Made by a program: the position numbers and the translations under genes. Under the pieces are notes generated by a model, which saw only the letters and a list, made by a program, of their open reading frames with translations, was not told where the DNA came from and ran no database searches. From assembly GCA_947458345.1 (NCBI GenBank), contig CANHBU010000101.1, positions 1-6,703 on the forward strand: DNA of 6,703 bases. Reading direction: 5' to 3'. Every line of letters begins with the position of its first letter. The stretch's first letter is position 1. Shown piece after piece: positions 1 to 5,617 of the stretch. This stretch comes from Comamonadaceae bacterium. Its GTDB lineage: Bacteria; Pseudomonadota; Gammaproteobacteria; Burkholderiales; Burkholderiaceae_C.

Positions 1-340
1 ACTCGATGAGCCCCTGATCGTCAAAACGCAGGTGCGAGCTGCCCTGCACCGTCTGCCACTGCTGGGGCGAAAAACGCTGGAAGCGAAAACGAAAATCCCA
101 CACCAAAAAGCACTGGCGGCCCTGCAGAACACGCTCGGTGACGATGAAATGCGGTTGCTCGAGCGAGCGGTACATGTGCTGAAAAATTGCCTCGATCTGC
201 GCCAGGCCCTGCACCTCATTGAAGGGGTCCCTAAAGTGCGCCTGCGGTGCATAAATCTGCCCCAGCCGCGACAGCTCGCTGCGCTGCAAATGCTCGAAAA
301 AATGCACCACGGCGTCGGTGCGAGCGGCCATCTCCTGCAT
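1..340 (-). CDS. NTF2/SnoaL-like domain protein, C-terminus cut by window edge
   Basis: The first 113 residues are visible and the stop lies beyond base 1. The frame is open throughout and follows the SDR gene by 2 bases. The ATG at 340-338 is chosen because AAGGAG (354-349, minus strand) sits 8 bases upstream. A second in-frame ATG at 331-329 has a purine-rich stretch directly abutting it, which is too close, and a TTG at 346-344 is also poorly spaced. Family-like signatures are FRDPFNEV (residues 36-43), WDFRF (81-85) and GSSHLRFD (100-107), typical of the small cone-shaped NTF2/SnoaL fold that lines a hydrophobic pocket. No signal peptide is seen, so it is probably cytoplasmic. Members of this fold are ligand-binding proteins, isomerases, cyclases or hydrolases, and its reaction here is unknown. 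A closely similar protein commonly accompanies the SDR-DUF3833-CFA gene set, so a role in the same lipid pathway is inferred. Family assignment is fairly sure; function is not. Confidence 0.85.
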   Translation of the reverse strand, partial: MQEMAARTDAVVHFFEHLQRSELSRLGQIYAPQAHFRDPFNEVQGLAQIEAIFQHMYRSLEQPHFIVTERVLQGRQCFLVWDFRFRFQRFSPQQWQTVQGSSHLRFDDQGLIE

Positions 341-342
341 CC

Positions 343-1116
343 TCAAGGCTCCTTGCCCATGCGCACCACCAAAGGCAGATAAGCCGCATAAGGCAGCGCT
401 GCCAGCAGCTTCATCCAGCGCGTAAAACGCTTGGGGTAGTCAATCTCAAAGGCACCGCGCCGCCAGCCCTCGAGCATCGCGCTGGCCGCCTGCTCAGGCG
501 TGATGAGTGCGGGCATGTGAAAGCGGTTTTGCGCGGTCAGCGGCGTTTGTACAAATCCAGGGTTGACCAGGCTCACGCCGATGCCCCTGGGCTGCAAGTC
601 CGCATACAAGCTTTCGGCCAGATTGATCATGGCGGCCTTGGTCGGGCCGTAGGCCAGGCTCTTGGGCAGACCGCGGTAGCCGGCCACGCTGGCAATCAGG
701 CTGAAGTGACCGCTGCCGCGCGCAAGCATGGCCGGCAAGACCGCCGCCATCACATGCAGCGCACCGACATAGTTGATCTGCTGATGGCGCAGCAATTGCT
801 CGAGTGTGAAATCGAAGGCGCGCTGGGCCTTGTAGTGACCGGCGCAGAACACCACCGCATCGAGCGGGCCGCGATCGAGCAATTGATCGGCCGCGTCCTG
901 CACGGCTTGCGCATCGGTGACATCGAGCGGGCAGGCCAGGGCGCCCGGATGGGTGGCGCAAAAAGCTTCGAGCAGCGGCGCCTGGCGCGCCGAGATCACC
1001 ACCTGCGCGCCCCTGCTGTGCAAGGCCTGCGCCGTGGCCAGGCCAATGCCGCTGGAGGCGCCAACGAGCCAGACGGTCTTGCCGCGCCAATCGGCAATCG
1101 GTGGGTTGTGTGCCAT
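343..1116 (-). CDS. Short-chain dehydrogenase/reductase (classical SDR)
   Basis: A 257-residue NAD(P)-dependent oxidoreductase, usual length for a classical SDR. The Rossmann cofactor motif GASSGIG is at residues 19-25. Arg44 at the end of strand beta-2 (ISAR) hints at NADP(H) preference. Asp65-Val66 is the adenine-contact pair, CAG (91-93) replaces the usual NAG, and Asn115, Ser143, Tyr156 and Lys160 (YGPTK) form the complete catalytic tetrad. NPGFVQTP follows, as expected. The C-terminal 35 residues are basic and hydrophobic (DYPKRFTRW, then a Leu/Ala/Tyr stretch), which could hold the enzyme at the membrane. The start follows the DUF3833 stop by 16 bases and has no obvious Shine-Dalgarno sequence. 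The substrate is unknown. Context suggests a keto or hydroxy acyl-chain intermediate made by the CFA-like enzyme and flavoprotein, but this is inference. An enzymatically active SDR is nearly certain. Confidence 0.95.
   Translation of the reverse strand: MAHNPPIADWRGKTVWLVGASSGIGLATAQALHSRGAQVVISARQAPLLEAFCATHPGALACPLDVTDAQAVQDAADQLLDRGPLDAVVFCAGHYKAQRAFDFTLEQLLRHQQINYVGALHVMAAVLPAMLARGSGHFSLIASVAGYRGLPKSLAYGPTKAAMINLAESLYADLQPRGIGVSLVNPGFVQTPLTAQNRFHMPALITPEQAASAMLEGWRRGAFEIDYPKRFTRWMKLLAALPYAAYLPLVVRMGKEP
349..354 (-). promoter_or_regulatory. Shine-Dalgarno site for the NTF2-like gene
   Basis: AAGGAG on the minus strand lies inside the last codons of the SDR gene, 8 bases before the ATG at 340-338. 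It decides that start over the neighbouring TTG and the second ATG. It is one of the two clear ribosome-binding sites in the operon; most other starts depend on stop-start overlaps. Confidence 0.7.
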
Positions 1117-1132
1117 GGGGGTGCGCCGTGGC

Positions 1133-1696
1133 TCAGCGCTTGACGAAGGACAAGGTGACCTCGCCCAGGCGGATGCCGAACTTGCTCATCTGCGCCTTGT
1201 TGAGCATCACGCGCTCGTCCATCAGGTACATCCAGTCATCAAACTGCACTTCGTAGCTGCGGCCATCGACCGGCAACTTGAGCGTGTAGCCGAAACGAAA
1301 GGCGTTGCCGCTCTCCTGCCCCAGCGCCTGACCGACCACATCGGCGGCGGTGCCCACATAGCGGCCATCGTCCGTGCGCCGCAAGGTCCAGACGCGGCGC
1401 TCGCGCGTGCCATCCGAATAGGTGAACTCTTCATCGAGCACGCCCGTTTCCTGGCCCGCCGGTCCGCTCCAGCTGCACTTCATGACGACCGTAAAGCGCT
1501 TGACCACCTTGCCCGAGCGGTCGGTGAAGATGCCATAGGCATCGAGCGTGCCGTTGAAGTACTGGCGCAGGTCCAGACGCGGCAGATCTTTGGCATGGTC
1601 GGACAGTTGCGGGCCGGCGCAGCCCCACAGGCCCAGCACGAGCAAGCCGCCAGCCAGCCAGGCTGCGGCGCGGGCAAAACAAGATTGAAGGTTCAC
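1133..1696 (-). CDS. DUF3833 family lipoprotein, GTG start
   Basis: A 187-residue protein of the DUF3833 family, whose biochemical function is unknown. The open frame extends upstream to 1921, but that part overlaps the MFS gene and is a shadow. The GTG at 1696-1694 is chosen because it overlaps the MFS stop (GTGA), has GGGAG 8 bases upstream, and is followed at once by a signal sequence. Residues 1-25 form a lipoprotein signal with LWGC ending at Cys26; Trp at -2 is unusual for a lipobox. Ala at +2 would allow Lol export to the outer membrane. The mature part carries strongly family-like blocks: LDAYGIFTDR, DEEFTYSDGTRERRVW, a DDWMYL segment, and a C-terminal MSKFGIRLGEVTLSF. The predicted fold is mostly beta strand, possibly lipocalin-like. 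Location in the envelope next to lipid-modifying enzymes suggests binding or carrying a lipid; this is inference. An uncleaved membrane anchor is the alternative to lipidation. Confidence 0.92.
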   Translation of the reverse strand: MNLQSCFARAAAWLAGGLLVLGLWGCAGPQLSDHAKDLPRLDLRQYFNGTLDAYGIFTDRSGKVVKRFTVVMKCSWSGPAGQETGVLDEEFTYSDGTRERRVWTLRRTDDGRYVGTAADVVGQALGQESGNAFRFGYTLKLPVDGRSYEVQFDDWMYLMDERVMLNKAQMSKFGIRLGEVTLSFVKR

Positions 1697-2982
1697 GAAG
1701 GGTTCTCCCAGGTCGGCCGCAAGCCGGCACGCATGATGGCAAGATACAGGGCCAAAGCGGCCAAGAGCTTGAGCAAACAGGGCAAAAGGCAGTAGGCCCA
1801 AGTCAAGGCTTGCAAGGCCTGGGGTTCGCGCACGCCCGGCGCATAGCCCAGCCATTGCAGCAAAGGCAGGGCCAAGCCGGCGGCCAGCGCCAAATTGAGC
1901 TTGGCAGCAAAGTTCCACCAACCAAAACAGGCACCGGCCAGGCGCGCGCCAGCGGTGCTGTGCGAGATCATCCCGGCCAGCAAAGCACCGGGCAAAGCCA
2001 GGTCAGCGCCCAAAGCCAGGCCAGAGCCGACGCAGATCCACAAAAAGGCGGTGGTGTCGCCGCTCGACAACTGGGCCGCCCCCACGAACAGCGCCACCGA
2101 AGCGAGCATGCCCGCCAGCCAGCTGCGCTCGATGCCCCAGCGCTTGACGGCGGCCAGCCACAAGGGCATGGACAGCGCGGCGCTCAAAAAGTAGCTGCCC
2201 AGAAAGGCCGGCTCCATCGCCGCGGGCGCCTGCAGCCGGTCTTGCACGAAAAACAGCACCAAGGTGGCCGGCACGGCGCTGGCAATGCCGTTGAGCATGA
2301 AGACCCCCAGCAGGCGCCGAAAACACGGCTCGCGCAAGGGCAGCCAGACCGAGGCGACAGCAGCCCCATCGGGCTTGGGCGCAGGCGGCGGCAGGCTCGC
2401 GCGCCAGCACCACCAGCCCAGCACCAAAAAAGCCGAAAACACCAGCATGGCCGCAGGCAGGCCCAGCCAGCCCGGCAGCACCGATGCGATCAACACGCCG
2501 ACCAAGGCAAAGCCTTCGCGCACGCCAGTGATGCGGCTGCGCTGCGCCTCGTCGCCGCCGAGCAGGGCGCCCCAGGCCTGATGGGCGATGCTCAACAGGC
2601 TGTAACCCAGATAGGTCAGCACCAGCATGAAGGCGGCCCAGAGCAGCAAATCGGATGCGGCAGGGGCGTGCAGGAACCGGTCGGGGAAAAACAGCAGCAC
2701 CATGCCACAGGCCAGCAGCACCGCGGCCAGCGCGCTCCAACGCAGCAGCAGGTGCGGGCTGCGCCCCAGCAGGCGATCGCTCAGCCGCCCCAGCCAGGGA
2801 TCGAGCAGCGCATCGAGCAGCCGGGCCGCGAGCAAGACCGCGCCCAGGGCCGCCAGAGGCACGCCAAACTCGCGCGCATAGTGGTTGGGCAAGATCACAT
2901 ACAAGGGCAAGGCGGCAAAGGCCAGGGGCAGCCCCAGCAGACCATACAGCGTGGCATTGCGCCAGCCATGGGCGGCCGTCAT
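1693..2982 (-). CDS. Major facilitator superfamily transporter, GPH/MelB-like
   Basis: A 429-residue polytopic inner-membrane protein with roughly twelve hydrophobic segments, the usual MFS size. The N-terminal half carries the loop signature D57-x3-DPWLGRLSD (61-69), the form typical of the glycoside-pentoside-hexuronide:cation symporter branch (MFS_2, MelB-like). A conspicuous Gly-Trp-Trp-Asn segment in the C-terminal half also resembles that branch. The start ATG overlaps the stop of the CHI-like gene by 4 bases (ATGA), and its own stop overlaps the GTG of the DUF3833 gene, so it is probably translated by coupling. Sugars are the classical GPH substrates, but nothing here points to sugar use. 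Placement between two envelope proteins of a lipid-modification cluster suggests a lipid, lysolipid or small hydrophobic substrate. That is inference; the MFS assignment is secure. Confidence 0.93.
   Translation of the reverse strand: MTAAHGWRNATLYGLLGLPLAFAALPLYVILPNHYAREFGVPLAALGAVLLAARLLDALLDPWLGRLSDRLLGRSPHLLLRWSALAAVLLACGMVLLFFPDRFLHAPAASDLLLWAAFMLVLTYLGYSLLSIAHQAWGALLGGDEAQRSRITGVREGFALVGVLIASVLPGWLGLPAAMLVFSAFLVLGWWCWRASLPPPAPKPDGAAVASVWLPLREPCFRRLLGVFMLNGIASAVPATLVLFFVQDRLQAPAAMEPAFLGSYFLSAALSMPLWLAAVKRWGIERSWLAGMLASVALFVGAAQLSSGDTTAFLWICVGSGLALGADLALPGALLAGMISHSTAGARLAGACFGWWNFAAKLNLALAAGLALPLLQWLGYAPGVREPQALQALTWAYCLLPCLLKLLAALALYLAIMRAGLRPTWENPS
1705..1709 (-). promoter_or_regulatory. 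Shine-Dalgarno site for the DUF3833 GTG start
   Basis: GGGAG on the minus strand, inside the Trp-Glu codons near the end of the MFS gene, ends 8 bases before the GTG at 1696-1694. It supports the non-ATG start of the DUF3833 gene. Confidence 0.6.
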
Positions 2983-3548
2983 GGGGCCCCGCCCAGCAAG
3001 GCGCTTCGCAGGGCGGGCTCGGAGGTGCGCGGCGACAACCAGATGCCAAAAAACAGCCGGGCAAAATCGGCGTCGCGGATTTCACCTCGCAACTGACCGT
3101 TGAACCAGAACACCACGCCTTGGCCCGGCCGGTGCAAACCGAGCAGCCGGTCGCCTTTGCGAATGTCCGGAAAAACGCGCAGCATCTCACCGAGCCAACG
3201 CTTTTCCTGCTCGGGCCTGACAGGACTTTGGCGCTGCACCTCTTTGAGCGAGCGCTGTGCAATGTCCTGCGCGGAAAAATCGCGCAGGTAACGCAACTCC
3301 AGCGCCAGCGGCTGGGCATCAAAGGCATCGGCCGCAAAGCCTGGGGTAGTCCACAAGCTGGCGTCATAGACTTCAAAGCCGCAGACCCGAAAGCGCGCCT
3401 GGCCGCGCAGCACCAGCGCGGCATCGGCCTGCGTGAGCTCTGGCGGCATTTGCGCGGCCGCGCGCTGGGCCTGAGCGGGCAGGGCGCTGAGCAAGAGGGC
3501 CAGGGCCAACAGGGCCGGCCAGCACTTGAGCGTCGGAGGCAAGGTCAT
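2979..3548 (-). CDS. Exported chalcone-isomerase-like protein
   Basis: A 189-residue protein of the bacterial chalcone-isomerase-like group (Chalcone_3 type). A Sec signal peptide is clear: Lys8, a Leu/Ala-rich core at about residues 10-23, and a likely signal peptidase I site after Ala27 (AQA-Q), so the mature protein is periplasmic. Family-like blocks include FRVCGFEVYDASLWT near residue 55 and LRYLRDFSAQDIA. The C-terminal half has GDRLLGLHRPGQGVVFWFNG, which resembles the fatty-acid-binding core of CHI-fold proteins. Bacteria that carry this protein generally make no flavonoids, so it is probably a lipid-binding or lipid-acting protein and not a true chalcone isomerase. The ATG lies 27 bases after the CFA-like stop, in the same frame, with no good Shine-Dalgarno sequence. 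No alternative start exists before the preceding in-frame TGA. Its 3' end overlaps the MFS start (ATGA). Confidence 0.88.
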   Translation of the reverse strand: MTLPPTLKCWPALLALALLLSALPAQAQRAAAQMPPELTQADAALVLRGQARFRVCGFEVYDASLWTTPGFAADAFDAQPLALELRYLRDFSAQDIAQRSLKEVQRQSPVRPEQEKRWLGEMLRVFPDIRKGDRLLGLHRPGQGVVFWFNGQLRGEIRDADFARLFFGIWLSPRTSEPALRSALLGGAP

Positions 3549-3575
3549 GAACGGGCTCGGGGGGTCACGCGTGGC

Positions 3576-4814
3576 TCAGGCCTTGAGCAGCGTGTACTGC
3601 ACCACATCGGTGTTGCGCTCGGCAAAGGCGGCTTCGCAATAGGCCAGATAAAACTCCCAGATGCGCATGAAGCGCCGGTCAAAGCCCAGAGCAAGGACCT
3701 GCGCCTCGCGCGCCATAAAGGCCTGGCGCCACTCTTGCAGAGTTCGGGCATAGTCCTGACCGAAGCAAAACTCGTCGATCACCTTCAAGCCGGCCTGCTG
3801 GGCCTGCGCTCTGAAGGCGCTTGGGCTGGGCAGGCAGCCGCCCGGAAAAATGTACTGCTGAATGAAGTCGGTGGACTGCAGGTAGCGCTCAAAAAATTCG
3901 TCGTCGATCACGATGGCCTGGATGCAGGCACGGCCACCGCTCTTGAGCAGACGCGCCACGGTGGCAAAGTAGGTGGGCCAATACTCACGCCCGACGGCCT
4001 CGATCATCTCGATCGAGCAAATCGCATCGAAAGACTGATCGGCCAAGCCGTCGCGGCCGATGTCGCGGTAGTCCTGCAGCCTGAGGTCCGCTCGCTCGGC
4101 GACCCCGCAGCGCGACATGCGCTCGCGCGCCCAGGCCAGCTGCTCGGTGCTCAAGGTCACGCCGACCAGGCTGGCACCGAACTCGGTGGTGGCCATCTCG
4201 GCCAGCGCCCCCCAGCCGCAACCGATTTCCAGCACGCGCTGGCCTGGTTGGACATCGACCATGCGCAGCGCCCGCCGCACCTTGGCCAGCTGGGCCTGCT
4301 GCATCGAGGCCTGCGGCGTCTCGTACAGGGCCGAGCTGTAGTTCATGGTGCCATCGAGCCAGAGCTCGTAAAAGGCATTGCCCAGATCGTAGTGGGCGTG
4401 GATGTTTTTCTGGCTGTTGCCCCGGGTGTTGCGATTGAGCAGATGCTTGACGCGATAGAAAAGCCGGCCCAGCCAAGTGCCGTAGATCACGTCTTCGACC
4501 TCGCGCCGGTTGGCAATGAAAAGGCGCAGCAAGGCCGCCAGATCGGGCGAGCTCCAGTGCCCCTCGATATAGCCCTCGGCAAAACCGATGTCGCCCGATT
4601 TGAGGGCGGCCGTGCACACCTGCCAGTCGTTAAGGTGCAAGCTTGCCGTCGGTGTCTGGCCCTGGCCAAAGCGGCGCATGGAGCCATCGGGCAGACGCAC
4701 GCTCAGGCAACCCTGGCGCAGGCCGCTGAGCAGTTTCAGCACGGTGCGTGCCGCCGCCGGCGCGCCCGGGGGCAGGGCGGCGGTCGTGGAGGTGGAGTCG
4801 GTGGCCGTGTTCAT
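3576..4814 (-). CDS. Cyclopropane-fatty-acyl-phospholipid synthase family SAM methyltransferase
   Basis: A 412-residue protein (E. coli Cfa is 382). It should transfer a methyl group from S-adenosylmethionine to the double bond of an unsaturated acyl chain on a membrane phospholipid. Residues about 25-135 are the Cfa-type N-terminal lipid-binding domain; about 140-412 are the methyltransferase. Visible motifs are HYDLGNAFYELWLD (141-154), SAM motif I VLEIGCGWG (194-202), GVTLSTEQ (218-225), LQDYRD (246-251), YIFPGGCLPS (321-330), FGQDYARTL (351-359) and Cys393. Compared from memory with E. coli Cfa, Glu239, Ile268, Tyr317 and Cys354 correspond to Glu272, Ile301, Tyr355 and Cys393, but Cys139 is Ser161 and His266 is Gln299. 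The product could therefore be a methyl-branched or methylene chain, not a cyclopropane. The open frame continues upstream to 5252, but the ATG at 4814 is chosen because it overlaps the DUF1365 stop (ATGA) and gives family length. The family call is certain; the exact product is open. Confidence 0.95.
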   Translation of the reverse strand: MNTATDSTSTTAALPPGAPAAARTVLKLLSGLRQGCLSVRLPDGSMRRFGQGQTPTASLHLNDWQVCTAALKSGDIGFAEGYIEGHWSSPDLAALLRLFIANRREVEDVIYGTWLGRLFYRVKHLLNRNTRGNSQKNIHAHYDLGNAFYELWLDGTMNYSSALYETPQASMQQAQLAKVRRALRMVDVQPGQRVLEIGCGWGALAEMATTEFGASLVGVTLSTEQLAWARERMSRCGVAERADLRLQDYRDIGRDGLADQSFDAICSIEMIEAVGREYWPTYFATVARLLKSGGRACIQAIVIDDEFFERYLQSTDFIQQYIFPGGCLPSPSAFRAQAQQAGLKVIDEFCFGQDYARTLQEWRQAFMAREAQVLALGFDRRFMRIWEFYLAYCEAAFAERNTDVVQYTLLKA

Positions 4815-5617
4815 CGGGTCAAGAACTGCTTGGGGAGCTGGGGTTTGGAAAAGAAGGGGACGCGCTTGAGCCAAAGCTTGAGCGCTTGCCAGTGAATGCG
4901 CGCCATCACGGCCAGGGTCATGGCCGGATAAGCCAGCAGCGCCCGCCGCGCGCTGCTCGCGCTCAGGGGCTCGAGCGTGCCTGCCACGCTGGTCTTGAGC
5001 AGCGGGCCTTGGGCATCGTCGTAATCGATGCGCGCAACGGTGCGCTCGCGACCGTCGCGCTCGGTGCGCATGAACGCAAAGCGGTAGCGGCCCTCGACAC
5101 GGCAAAAGGGCGAGACATGGAAGGCCTTGGGCGCCTCGAGCACATGGCCGTAACGCGGCGCCTCGAGCAAGTAGCAGTGGCGCTCGCCAAAGGTGTTGTT
5201 GACCTCCACCACGATCGCAGCGAGCTGGCCAAGCGCATCTTGGCAATACCAAAAACTCACCGGCTTGAAGGTGTAGCCGAACATGCGCGGATAGGTGTGC
5301 AGCCAGACCTCGCCAGGCGCGCTCAGTCCCTGCGAGGCGAGCAGCTCATCGAGCCAAGCCAGGCAATCGTCGCCGCCCTGGCCGTGGTCGCGGTCGTGAA
5401 AGCTCAGCAAGGCGGCGCGGTTGCGTGCCAAGGCGCCACTGCCCTGCGCGCGCAGGCTGCGCAAGGGCAGCATCAAAAACGCGGTCGGATACGCAAAAGC
5501 ATGGCCGGCCGGCCGCAGGCGCTCATGGCGCACCTGGCCAAACCCGATCAGGGCTTGCGCGGGCGGCGCGGCGCTGGGCGTGCTGCCCAACAGCGCCGGG
5601 CCAGCCTGGCCGCTCAT
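4811..5617 (-). CDS. DUF1365 family protein
   Basis: A 268-residue protein of the DUF1365 family, whose activity is unknown. Conserved-looking blocks are VRHERLRPAGHAFAYP (29-44), SFHDRDHG (72-79), FGYTFKPVSFWYC (113-125), VEVNNTFGE (137-145) and KAFHVSPF (164-171). The wealth of His, Asp and aromatic residues in these blocks suggests a catalytic or metal-binding site, but no known motif is recognised. A basic, Trp-containing C-terminus (IHWQALKLWLKRVPFF) may touch the membrane. The frame is open to an ATG at 5737, but the ATG at 5617 is chosen because it overlaps the flavoprotein stop (ATGA) and places the first conserved block at residue 29; the first 28 residues are poorly conserved in character. 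It overlaps the CFA-like start by 4 bases. DUF1365 genes commonly sit beside CFA-family and FAD-oxidoreductase genes, so a joint step on acyl chains is inferred. Confidence 0.93.
   Translation of the reverse strand: MSGQAGPALLGSTPSAAPPAQALIGFGQVRHERLRPAGHAFAYPTAFLMLPLRSLRAQGSGALARNRAALLSFHDRDHGQGGDDCLAWLDELLASQGLSAPGEVWLHTYPRMFGYTFKPVSFWYCQDALGQLAAIVVEVNNTFGERHCYLLEAPRYGHVLEAPKAFHVSPFCRVEGRYRFAFMRTERDGRERTVARIDYDDAQGPLLKTSVAGTLEPLSASSARRALLAYPAMTLAVMARIHWQALKLWLKRVPFFSKPQLPKQFLTR

Noticed and set aside
247..1795. Two plus-strand open frames (247-1143 and 917-1795)
   Set aside because: Both are antisense to the SDR and DUF3833 genes, overlap each other and show low-complexity composition.
1697..1921. 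A 75-residue N-terminal extension of the DUF3833 protein
   Set aside because: It covers the end of the MFS gene; the GTG at 1696 has a ribosome-binding site and directly precedes a lipoprotein signal.
1810..3096. A 428-codon plus-strand open frame
   Set aside because: It is antisense to the MFS gene; its extreme Gln, Arg and Ala content mirrors Leu/Ala-rich membrane codons. No start signal or domain.
2003..3424. A 473-codon minus-strand open frame
   Set aside because: It is out of frame with the CHI-like and MFS genes that it covers; Arg/Ala/Gly-rich with no domain.
3549..3575. Possible terminator or promoter between the CFA-like and CHI-like genes
   Set aside because: There is no stable hairpin with a T-run and no convincing -35/-10 pair; 27 bases leaves too little room.
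2655..4895. A 746-codon open frame on the plus strand
   Set aside because: It lies antisense to the MFS, CHI-like and CFA-like genes. Its product is Gln/Arg/Ala/Gly-rich with no recognisable motif, as expected for a shadow frame in high-GC coding DNA.
4815..5252. A 146-residue N-terminal extension of the CFA-like protein
   Set aside because: It overlaps the DUF1365 coding region, has shadow-type composition, and the ATG in the ATGA overlap at 4814 gives normal Cfa length.
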